In this document: positions 1-7,014 of the stretch, one piece after another
How the letters are laid out: every line of letters begins with the position of its first letter
How positions within the stretch are numbered: position 1 is the first letter of the stretch
Assembly: GCA_937915045.1 (NCBI GenBank)
Contig: CALDNM010000132.1
Coordinates: 1 to 10,503, forward strand
Direction of reading: 5' to 3'
DNA length: 10,503 bases
Origin: an uncultured Clostridia bacterium
GTDB taxonomy: Bacteria > Bacillota > Clostridia > Peptostreptococcales > Anaerovoracaceae
Translations under genes and position numbers: made by a program
The notes under the pieces: generated by a model
Told to the model about the DNA's origin: nothing
Databases searched by the model: none
What the model saw: only the letters and a program-made list of their open reading frames with translations

Positions 1-2229
1 GATATTATCAAAAGGCTTGCCGTTGAAACCTTTTTCCATAGCGTCTAATGCCGCTTTGATCCTTGGATCGGAATCATACAGCGCCTTCGCGTCATAGCCA
101 TTCTTCAGATTATCCGTGACCTCCGCCACATCCTGGCCGAATATGAATATACTGTCGTCGCCGACCGCATTGTACATCTCGACGTTCGCGCCGTCCATCG
201 TGCCGATAGTCACAGCGCCGTTTATCATCATTTTCATGTTGCCTGTCCCGCTGGCTTCTTTTCCGGCGAGTGATATCTGCTCTGATATATCCGTGGCAGG
301 CATCAGGCACTCAGCCATAGAAACGCTGTAATTTTCAAGGAAGATGACCTTGAGTTTAGAAGCGATCTTCGGATCTTTTTCTATCTCCTGACCGATCTCA
401 TAGATCATCTGTATGATGTACTTAGCCATGAAATAATTCGGAGCTGTCTTGGCCGCGAAGAGATATGTTTCAGGACGCATCTCTGTATCGGGGTTTTCTT
501 TGAGCATCTGATAGCGGTTTATTATCCTCATAGCGTTGAGAAGCTGTCTCTTGTATTCATGGAGCCTCTTGGCCTGCACGATGAACAGTGAGTCAGGATC
601 GGGAGCGATCCCGGTCTCTGCTTTTATTTTGTTAGACATCTTCACTTTATTATCTCTTTTTATCTTTTCCAGTTTTTTGCCGACCTCGGCGTCATCTCTG
701 AAATTGATGAATCCCTGAAGCTTCCAGGCGTCTTTTCTGTAATCGCTTCCAATGCATTCGTCGAGCAGCGAAGCGAGCTCAGGGTTCGACTGGCAGAGCC
801 AGCGTCTGTAAGCTATGCCATTTGTGACATTCGTGAATTTCTCCGGCCACGCCAGATAAAAATCGTGGAAAAGAGTATTTTTAAGTATCTCAGAATGCAG
901 TTCCGATACGCCGTTGACTTTATGAGAACCTATGACGGACAAGTTCGCCATGCGGACCTGTTTTTCTCCGAGAGGAGCCATGTAGTCGATCTTTCCTTCA
1001 TCTCCAGGGAATATGATCTCCATATCCGCTCTGAAACGTTTGTTGATCTCCTTAATGATAGACCAGATGCGGGGCATCATGCTCTTCACAAGGCTGTCGC
1101 TCCATTTTTCAAGAGCTTCAGCGAGTACCGTATGGTTGGTGTACGAAACGCTGTTGATGACTCTGTACCACGCGTAGTCCCAGTCGCATCCGTAATCGTC
1201 GATAAATATACGCATGAGCTCCGGTATGCAGAGGGCAGGGTGTGTATCGTTTATATGGATGACGACTCTCTCATGGAAGTCATCGAGCGTGTCATGGAAT
1301 CTCATATGGTTCCTGACGATGTTCTGGCAGGAAGCGGATACCATGAAATACTGCTGTTTAAGCCTGAGTTCTTTGCCGCCTTCGATATTGTCGGCAGGGT
1401 AAAGCACCTTAGAAAGAAGTTCTGCTTTGGTGTTTTCTTTCGCGGCTTTCGTAAAGTCGCCGTTGTTGAACGACGCCATATCAAAACCTTCTGTATCGCG
1501 TCCGCTCCACAGTCTGAGCTTTTCCACAGCTTCAGAGTCATTGCCTGAAATGTACATATCGTAAGGGACGGCTTCGACCTCATCCTGGTTTTCAAGGTGG
1601 TATTTGAGGCCTTCTTCATCCCAGTATTCTTCATAATCGCCGTAGAATTTCACTTTGAAAGTATCGTCCTCACACGCGTTGAGCCAGACGTGTCCGCCAG
1701 GCAGCCAGTTGTCAGGCATCTCGACCTGCCATCCGTCGACAAGCTTCTGCTTGAACAGACCGTAGTCGTATTTGATGCAGAACCCGGTGACATCATAACC
1801 GCATGAAGCCATAGCGTCCATATAACACGCCGCCAGCCTGCCGAGCCCGCCGTTCCCAAGTCCGGCATCAGGTTCGCACAGATAAAGATCTTCCGGTTTC
1901 AGACCGCGCTCTTTAAGTATCTCAGCCACTATATCTGTCTCGCCGAGATTGTAGAGATTGTTCTTGAGAGACTGCCCCATGAGGAATTCCATACTTATAT
2001 AATATATTTTTTTGCGTCCGCTGCCTGATTCTTCAGCGGCGTGCCTTTTCTTATTGAACGCCCATCTTTTATCCTGCAGCTGATCGTTGATGATAGACGA
2101 AATAGCCTTATAGAGATCGAAAGTCTCTGCTTTCTCAAAACGGGTATGGTAATGGTTCTCAAGTATATCTACCAGTTTATCTTTGAATTCTTTTGTTTTT
2201 TGTGTATTGCTTTTTTCGCTAAATGCCAT
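1..2229 (-). CDS. glgP: Glycogen/alpha-glucan phosphorylase, C-terminus cut by window edge
   Basis: Cytosolic GT35 enzyme that releases glucose-1-phosphate from the non-reducing ends of glycogen using phosphate and pyridoxal phosphate (PLP). I translated the minus strand from the ATG at 2229: 743 codons stay open to base 1 without a stop or frameshift. Family motifs appear in order: EPDAGLGNGGLGRLAA (residues 119-134), HINDTHPAL (from 325), TNGIAYRRWL, VQAKRLHEYKRQ (551-562) and the PLP site EASGTGNMK with the Schiff-base lysine at Lys666. Bacterial members are usually about 800-820 residues, so roughly 70 C-terminal residues lie outside the window. The start is supported by AAGGAG at 2236-2241, six bases upstream. 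It follows glgA by 23 bases and I see no promoter in the gap, so it is probably co-transcribed with glgA. Substrate preference (glycogen or maltodextrin) cannot be read from motifs; the neighbours favour glycogen. Confidence 0.97.
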   Translation of the reverse strand, partial: MAFSEKSNTQKTKEFKDKLVDILENHYHTRFEKAETFDLYKAISSIINDQLQDKRWAFNKKRHAAEESGSGRKKIYYISMEFLMGQSLKNNLYNLGETDIVAEILKERGLKPEDLYLCEPDAGLGNGGLGRLAACYMDAMASCGYDVTGFCIKYDYGLFKQKLVDGWQVEMPDNWLPGGHVWLNACEDDTFKVKFYGDYEEYWDEEGLKYHLENQDEVEAVPYDMYISGNDSEAVEKLRLWSGRDTEGFDMASFNNGDFTKAAKENTKAELLSKVLYPADNIEGGKELRLKQQYFMVSASCQNIVRNHMRFHDTLDDFHERVVIHINDTHPALCIPELMRIFIDDYGCDWDYAWYRVINSVSYTNHTVLAEALEKWSDSLVKSMMPRIWSIIKEINKRFRADMEIIFPGDEGKIDYMAPLGEKQVRMANLSVIGSHKVNGVSELHSEILKNTLFHDFYLAWPEKFTNVTNGIAYRRWLCQSNPELASLLDECIGSDYRKDAWKLQGFINFRDDAEVGKKLEKIKRDNKVKMSNKIKAETGIAPDPDSLFIVQAKRLHEYKRQLLNAMRIINRYQMLKENPDTEMRPETYLFAAKTAPNYFMAKYIIQMIYEIGQEIEKDPKIASKLKVIFLENYSVSMAECLMPATDISEQISLAGKEASGTGNMKMMINGAVTIGTMDGANVEMYNAVGDDSIFIFGQDVAEVTDNLKNGYDAKALYDSDPRIKAALDAMEKGFNGKPFDNI

Positions 2230-2252
2230 AAATGCTCCTTTTGATCTGAGTC

Positions 2253-3728
2253 CTATTTTCCGTAGGTTATGATATCTTCATACATAGCCTGATATTGTTT
2301 CGCGCGCGATTTCCAGCTGAAATCGAGCCTCATGTCGTGCTTTACCAGTTTCGCCCAGTTTTCCTTATCTCTGTAACGCGTCACGGCGTTCATCACGGCG
2401 TGATAGAAAGCGTCACTTGTATAATCGGCGAATACGAACCCGCTTCCGCTCCCGAGAGTACAGTCGCTTATCGAATCTTTGAGGCCTCCCGTTTCACGCA
2501 CGACAGGGACAGTACCGTACCTGCACGCTATCATCTGTGAAAGGCCGCAGGCTTCGCTTCTCGACGGCATAATGAATATGTCGGATCCGGCGTAGATCCT
2601 GTGTGAAAGTCCTGTATCGAATTCGATCAGCGCCTTTGCCTTGCCAGGATGACGAGATGCCAGACCTCTGAACCAGTCTTCGTAGTATTTGTCTCCTGTC
2701 CCCAACAGGATGAACTGGACATCCTCATTCAGTATACCATCCATAGTTTCGACCATGAGATCGATGCCTTTTGCGGGAACGAGTCTGCTGATGACAGCCA
2801 TGACCGGTACATCTTCCCTTACAGGAAGGCCTGCTGCCTTCTGCAGCGCGGCTTTATTTATCGCCTTACCTTCAAGAGATGTGCGCGAATAATTCGTTTC
2901 AATAAATTTATCCTTTGAAGGATCGTAGATATTAGTGTCTATCCCGTTGAGTATCCCGCGCAGCTTATGCCTGTTCCTTCGCATTATCTGATCGAGTCCA
3001 AACGCGAACAAAGGGTCGCAGAGCTCTTCAGCGTAAGAAGGGCTCACAGTACTCACCATATTTGATGTTTCGATCCCGCCCTTCATAAGGTTGGTGTCTC
3101 CGTCAAGTTCGACGAGGTGCCGGCTCTCCGCGGGGAGCCCCAGAATATTATCTATGATCTCAAGGCCGTAATGCCCCTGGTATTCAACATTGTGTATCGT
3201 GAGGACTGTCTCCATGAACTCACGATGATAGATCGCGTTCTGATAGACCGGTATCATCGAAGACTGCCAGTCATTCGCGTGGATGATATCAGGCACATAG
3301 TCTATAAACCGCAGAGCTTCGAATACGGCGCGCGAGAAAAAGACGAATCTTTCACAGTCATCGTAGAAGCCATAGAGACTGTCGCGTTTGAAGTAATGTT
3401 CATTGTCGATGAAATAGTATGTCACTCCGTTGTATTTTTGAGTGAGCACGCCCATATATTCGAAATGGTTCGCGACAGGTACGTCACATGATCCGAGGAA
3501 TTCCATCTTTTCCCGGTATTCCTGCCTGATCGTCCCGTAAAGCGGCAGTATGACACGGCATTCGATATCGGATGTCTTTATCCTGCGAAGCGCTTTTGGA
3601 AGGGCTCCCGCGACTTCGCCGAGTCCTCCGGTCCCCGCGAACGGGACAGCTTCCGGTGTCGCGAAAAGTATGTTGTATTTGAGTTTATGCTCAGCCTCAG
3701 TCTTTGTCTGGATCCGAGCTTTTTTCAT
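2253..3728 (-). CDS. glgA: Glycogen synthase (ADP-glucose type, GT5)
   Basis: Transfers glucose from ADP-glucose to the non-reducing end of an alpha-1,4-glucan in the cytosol. It has 491 residues from the chosen start, close to the usual ~480, with a two-domain GT-B layout. Visible motifs: N-terminal loop GTGGLGEV (32-39), HN (179-180, aligning with E. coli His161-Asn162), ILNGID (259-264), SRLVPAKG with Arg315 and Lys320 (E. coli Arg300/Lys305), and EACGLSQ with the conserved Glu392 (E. coli Glu377). The loop lacks the usual lysine of KxGG (Gly32 instead) and has Glu38 where E. coli has Asp21; DWH of E. coli is DWQ here. I chose the ATG at 3728 because AGGGGGAG lies four bases upstream and the protein then starts MKKARIQTK; an in-frame ATG at 3770 would add 14 residues. 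It is first in a leftward unit with glgP. Confidence 0.96.
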   Translation of the reverse strand: MKKARIQTKTEAEHKLKYNILFATPEAVPFAGTGGLGEVAGALPKALRRIKTSDIECRVILPLYGTIRQEYREKMEFLGSCDVPVANHFEYMGVLTQKYNGVTYYFIDNEHYFKRDSLYGFYDDCERFVFFSRAVFEALRFIDYVPDIIHANDWQSSMIPVYQNAIYHREFMETVLTIHNVEYQGHYGLEIIDNILGLPAESRHLVELDGDTNLMKGGIETSNMVSTVSPSYAEELCDPLFAFGLDQIMRRNRHKLRGILNGIDTNIYDPSKDKFIETNYSRTSLEGKAINKAALQKAAGLPVREDVPVMAVISRLVPAKGIDLMVETMDGILNEDVQFILLGTGDKYYEDWFRGLASRHPGKAKALIEFDTGLSHRIYAGSDIFIMPSRSEACGLSQMIACRYGTVPVVRETGGLKDSISDCTLGSGSGFVFADYTSDAFYHAVMNAVTRYRDKENWAKLVKHDMRLDFSWKSRAKQYQAMYEDIITYGK

Positions 3729-3732
3729 GGGT

Positions 3733-3740
3733 CTCCCCCT
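3733..3740 (-). promoter_or_regulatory. Shine-Dalgarno of glgA that decides its start
   Basis: On the minus strand AGGGGGAG is followed by ACCC and then the ATG at 3728. The competing in-frame ATG at 3770 has only AGGGGAA immediately before it, with almost no spacing. The downstream start is therefore preferred, though its four-base spacing is on the short side. Confidence 0.6.
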
Positions 3741-3799
3741 GTATCTTGATCCCAATCGGATTACCTCCATTTCCCCTGCATCATCGGATGTCGTAAGTA

Positions 3800-3834
3800 T
3801 TGAAATTGTTGAAAATTATAACATAAAGTTGAAT
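3800..3834 (+). repeat. Repeated TTGAA(A/T) half-sites in the control region
   Basis: TTGAAA at 3800-3805, TTGAAA at 3809-3814 and TTGAAT at 3829-3834 lie in an AT-rich stretch. The first two are in phase nine bases apart, and the third is the rightward -35. Relative to the inferred rightward start (about 3864) the first two fall near -64 and -55, a place where activators or UP-type elements often act. In AT-rich DNA this could be chance. Confidence 0.3.
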
Positions 3835-3843
3835 ATTAGTCTA
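3815..3843 (-). promoter_or_regulatory. Leftward sigma-A promoter for glgA-glgP
   Basis: On the minus strand the -35 TAGACT (3843-3838, 4 of 6 matches to TTGACA) is separated by 17 bases from a perfect -10 TATAAT (3820-3815). The -10 is preceded by TGT, which gives an extended TGn -10 element. The expected transcription start is near 3808, leaving a leader of about 80 bases before glgA. I see no strong hairpin or known riboswitch pattern in that leader. Confidence 0.75.
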
Positions 3844-3857
3844 TCAGACTATATAAT
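3829..3857 (+). promoter_or_regulatory. Rightward sigma-A promoter for glgB-C-D-GH13-pgcA
   Basis: The -35 TTGAAT (3829-3834, 4 of 6 to TTGACA) is followed by a 17-base spacer and a perfect -10 TATAAT (3852-3857). The expected start is about 3863-3865, giving a short 5' leader of roughly 30 bases that ends with AGGAGG at 3881-3886, seven bases before the glgB ATG. Its -35 lies only a few bases from that of the leftward promoter on the other strand, so the two RNA polymerase footprints must overlap. Confidence 0.8.
3837..3851. promoter_or_regulatory. Candidate operator: 15-base dyad shared by both promoters
   Basis: TAGTCT-atc-AGACTA is a perfect inverted repeat with six-base arms and a three-base centre. 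It fills most of the spacer between the rightward -35 and -10 and contains the leftward -35. A dimeric regulator bound here would block both promoters. The regulator is unknown: none is encoded in the window and the sequence does not match a CcpA cre consensus. A dyad this short can arise by chance, so only its position makes it notable. Confidence 0.45.
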
Positions 3858-3893
3858 GAAAACAGGGATATAACATGGTGAGGAGGTTGCGAA

Positions 3894-5816
3894 ATGACGA
3901 TGGCAGACGATAGATTATCTTATCCAAAATACCTTTTTCATCAGGGCAGAAATTGCAGATCTTATGAATTTCTCGGAGCGCATGCGGCCGGCAGCGGAAA
4001 AAACGGCGGCATTTGGTTCAGAGTCTGGGCGCCCAGGGCGGTCAGAGTTTCTATAGTGGGAGATTTCAACGACTGGGACATAAAAGCGGACCCGATGAAG
4101 CAAATGAAAGATGACGATGAGATCTGGGAAATCAGGTCTTCAGATATAAAAGAGGGCGGATTATACAAATACGCGATCGAGACGGATAAGGGAGATGTGC
4201 TTTTCAAGGCAGACCCTTACGCGTTTGAGTCGGAAGCGGGCACGACTGAAGAAGGCTCTATGATGGCTTCACGTGTTTACGATATCGACAGAAAGTTCAG
4301 ATGGGACGATGAAAGCTGGAGAGCAAAGAGGGACAGTGAGAACCATTATGAGTCGCCTCTGAGTATATATGAAGTCCATCTTGGATCCTGGAAAAAGAAG
4401 AAAGACGGATCGTTTTACAACTATCGCGAGATCGCGGATAAACTCATCCCATACGTTTCAGATATGGGATTCACTCATATCGAGATAATGCCTCTTATGG
4501 AATATCCGTTCGAAGGATCGTGGGGATATCAGATCACAGGATATTACAGTATAACATCGAGGTACGGGACACCTGACGATTTTATGTATTTTGTCGATCT
4601 CGCTCACAGAAGCGGCATAGGAGTGCTGCTCGACTGGGTCCCGGCGCATTTTCCAAAAGACGCTCACGGACTTATGGAATTTGACGGACATCCTCTCTAT
4701 GAGTACAGCGACCCGTTCAAAATGGAGCATAAAGGATGGGGCACGAGAGTGTTCGATCACGGACGTCCTGAAGTCGTGAGTTTCCTTGTTTCCAACGCTC
4801 TTTTCTATTTCGAGAAATATCATATCGATGGTCTCAGAGTAGACGCTGTGGCCGCGATGCTCTATCTGAATTATGACAGAGAGGACGGAGAGTGGCGCCC
4901 GAACAGCGAAGGCGGATGCGAGAACAAAGAAGCGATCAAGTTCCTTCAGACGCTCAATAAAAATGTTCTGACGAATTATCCTGGAGCGATGATGATGGCC
5001 GAAGAATCGACAGCGTGGCCTATGGTCACGATGCCGCCGGACGCGGGAGGACTCGGCTTTAATTTCAAGTGGAATATGGGCTGGATGAACGATGTGCTCG
5101 AGTATTTCTCGAAGGATCCTCTGTTCAGAAAGGGCGTGCATAACAAGCTCACTTTTTCTATATCTTACGCTTACAGTGAAAATTATATCCTGCCGATCTC
5201 ACACGATGAGGTCGTGCATGGAAAGCATTCTCTTCTGGACAAGATGCCGGGAGAGTACGAAGAGAAGTTTGCGGGGCTCAGAGCTTTTTATGTATACATG
5301 ATGACTCATCCGGGAAAGAAACTGATCTTTATGGGATCTGAATTTGGTCAGTTCATTGAATGGAACGAAAAACAGGAACTCGACTGGATGCTGCTCAAAT
5401 ACGAAAAACACCGCAAAATGAAAGCGTTCGTGAAACAGCTCGAACATTACTACATCGATACGCCGGCGCTCTGGAAGAAAGATGATTCATATGACGGTTT
5501 CGGATGGATCGACGCTGATGACGCGGCAGACAATGTATTTACATATCTCAGGACGGACTGCGCGGGGCAGATCATTGTCGTTGTGCTGAATCTGTCGGGG
5601 AAAAGTTACGAAGGTTTCGGTATAGGTGTGCCAGAGGGCGACGCTTATGAAGTTATGATAGATTCTGACAGGAAGAGCGCGGGAGGGACCGGTATGAGGA
5701 AGAAACGCGTCTATCGTGTCACTAAGGGAAAATGCAATGGCTACTCGCAGCGCATCACGGTCTCGATGCCTCCGTTATCGGCGATGATACTTGAAAGAAG
5801 GAGTGAAGATCTATGA
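3894..5816 (+). CDS. glgB: 1,4-alpha-glucan branching enzyme (GH13)
   Basis: Cuts an alpha-1,4 chain and re-attaches it by an alpha-1,6 bond, creating glycogen branches. It has 640 residues, shorter than the 728 of E. coli GlgB, as expected for a form with a single N-terminal CBM48 module. Order: CBM48 with WFRVWAPRAVRVSIVGDFNDWD (residues about 41-62), then the catalytic (beta/alpha)8 barrel, then a C-terminal beta domain (about 540-636). Catalytic regions visible: DWVPAHF (247-253), GLRVDAV with nucleophile Asp317, MAEEST with acid/base Glu370, and SHDEVVHGK with Asp438. The start at 3894 has AGGAGG seven bases upstream; a second ATG two codons on is less well placed. First gene of the rightward unit; its stop overlaps the glgC start by four bases (ATGA), which suggests translational coupling. 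Confidence 0.97.
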   Translation: MTMADDRLSYPKYLFHQGRNCRSYEFLGAHAAGSGKNGGIWFRVWAPRAVRVSIVGDFNDWDIKADPMKQMKDDDEIWEIRSSDIKEGGLYKYAIETDKGDVLFKADPYAFESEAGTTEEGSMMASRVYDIDRKFRWDDESWRAKRDSENHYESPLSIYEVHLGSWKKKKDGSFYNYREIADKLIPYVSDMGFTHIEIMPLMEYPFEGSWGYQITGYYSITSRYGTPDDFMYFVDLAHRSGIGVLLDWVPAHFPKDAHGLMEFDGHPLYEYSDPFKMEHKGWGTRVFDHGRPEVVSFLVSNALFYFEKYHIDGLRVDAVAAMLYLNYDREDGEWRPNSEGGCENKEAIKFLQTLNKNVLTNYPGAMMMAEESTAWPMVTMPPDAGGLGFNFKWNMGWMNDVLEYFSKDPLFRKGVHNKLTFSISYAYSENYILPISHDEVVHGKHSLLDKMPGEYEEKFAGLRAFYVYMMTHPGKKLIFMGSEFGQFIEWNEKQELDWMLLKYEKHRKMKAFVKQLEHYYIDTPALWKKDDSYDGFGWIDADDAADNVFTYLRTDCAGQIIVVVLNLSGKSYEGFGIGVPEGDAYEVMIDSDRKSAGGTGMRKKRVYRVTKGKCNGYSQRITVSMPPLSAMILERRSEDL

Positions 5817-7000
5817 TGAACAAAAAACAATGTGTCGCGATGCTTCTTGCCGGAGGGCAGGGGAGCAGACTCGCGCCGCTCACGAACAAAATGGCAAAGC
5901 CGGCGGTCCCGTTTGGGTCAAAATACCGTATCATTGATTTTTCGCTGTCGAACTGTGTAAATTCGGGGATCGACACTGTAGGTGTGCTTACGCAGTATCA
6001 GCCTCTTCAGCTCAATGATTATCTTGGAAGAGGACAGTCGTGGGATCTAAACCTTACGTTTGGAGGTCTTCATATACTTCCTCCGTATCAGGCAAAAAAA
6101 GGAGGGGACTGGTTCAAGGGCACCGCGAACGCGATTTATCAGAACCTCAATTTTATTGAAGCCTACGACCCTGAATATGTGCTTATTTTATCGGGGGATC
6201 ACATCTACAAGATGGATTATTCGATAATGCTTGAAGAACATATAAAAAATAAGGCGGACTGTACCATAGCGGTCATCGATGTGCCGAAAGAGGAGGCGTC
6301 GAGGTTCGGGATCATGAATACCGGAGACGGCGGCAGGATCATCGAATTCGAGGAAAAGCCTGAACATCCGAAGAGCACTCAGGCTTCGATGGGCGTATAT
6401 ATATTCTCAACGGATAAACTGAAGAAATATCTTCGCGCCGATGAAAAAGACGTGGCATCTGAAAATGATTTCGGGAAAAATGTGATCCCGGCTATGCTCA
6501 AAGACGGATGCAGGATGTTCGCTTATCTGTACAGAGGATACTGGAGAGATGTGGGAACGCTTGGGTCTTTCTGGTCGGCGAATATGGATACTTTGGGAGA
6601 TCTTCCTCCGCTTTACCTGAACGACCCGGGATGGAGGATATATTATCATCATCAGGTGAGTTCGCCGCAGTATCTCGGAAGGAAAGCAACTGTGATAAAT
6701 TCAGTCGTTGGAGAAGGCTGTGATATAGAGGGGACTGTCAAGAACTCGGTCATCTTCTCAAATGTCATGGTAAAAGAAGGAGCGGTCATAAAGGACAGCA
6801 TAGTCATGAACGGTTCTGTGATCGAGAAAAATACGAATATCGATTACTCTATCATAGATAACGATGTCGATATAAGATCGGGCGTGAAGATCGGAGGCCC
6901 AAAGAAGACAGGCAAACTCACGGTCATTGCGGGAGGTATAAAAGTCTGCAAGGATAAGAAGATACCGGCCGGTGATATAGTTGAAAAGGATGTAAAGTAA
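5813..7000 (+). CDS. glgC: ADP-glucose pyrophosphorylase, catalytic subunit
   Basis: Makes ADP-glucose and pyrophosphate from glucose-1-phosphate and ATP, the committed step of bacterial glycogen synthesis. It has 395 residues, in the usual range for Bacillota (about 380-400). The N-terminal nucleotidyltransferase domain shows LLAGGQGSRLAPLT (11-24), KPAVPFG (29-35), GDHIYKMDY with catalytic Asp129, FEEKP with Lys182 (the glucose-1-P-binding lysine in E. coli is Lys195) and YWRDVGT (243-249). Lys26 in LTNK aligns with E. coli activator-site Lys39, but regulation cannot be read from that alone. The C-terminal part (about 290-385) has hexapeptide-type repeats of a left-handed beta helix. AAGGAG at 5798-5803 is nine bases before the ATG at 5813; an adjacent ATG at 5816 is twelve away. 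glgD follows after 14 bases, consistent with a joint complex. Confidence 0.97.
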   Translation: MMNKKQCVAMLLAGGQGSRLAPLTNKMAKPAVPFGSKYRIIDFSLSNCVNSGIDTVGVLTQYQPLQLNDYLGRGQSWDLNLTFGGLHILPPYQAKKGGDWFKGTANAIYQNLNFIEAYDPEYVLILSGDHIYKMDYSIMLEEHIKNKADCTIAVIDVPKEEASRFGIMNTGDGGRIIEFEEKPEHPKSTQASMGVYIFSTDKLKKYLRADEKDVASENDFGKNVIPAMLKDGCRMFAYLYRGYWRDVGTLGSFWSANMDTLGDLPPLYLNDPGWRIYYHHQVSSPQYLGRKATVINSVVGEGCDIEGTVKNSVIFSNVMVKEGAVIKDSIVMNGSVIEKNTNIDYSIIDNDVDIRSGVKIGGPKKTGKLTVIAGGIKVCKDKKIPAGDIVEKDVK

Positions 7001-7014
7001 GGAGGGGCAGAATA

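Noticed and set aside
865..1548. Long plus-strand open frame (227 codons) opposite glgP
   Set aside because: It lies wholly antisense to an uninterrupted, motif-rich glycogen phosphorylase, has no ribosome site and resembles no family; it is a by-product of codon bias.
2230..2252. Separate promoter or terminator between glgA and glgP
   Set aside because: The 23-base gap holds only the glgP ribosome site; there is no room for a hairpin plus U-tract or a full promoter.
3761..3784. Seven-codon minus-strand frame (MMQGKWR, stop) in the predicted glgA leader
   Set aside because: No ribosome site precedes it, and nothing like a regulatory codon run or an attenuator hairpin follows; probably chance.
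3729..3893. Riboswitch or attenuator in the divergent control region
   Set aside because: The leaders are about 80 and 30 bases. I see no terminator hairpin with a U-run and no known aptamer pattern; only promoters, a short dyad and ribosome sites are supported.
4458..5141. Long minus-strand open frame (227 codons) inside glgB
   Set aside because: Antisense to the GlgB catalytic barrel; the translated product is low-complexity in His/Arg/Ile and shows no domain signal.
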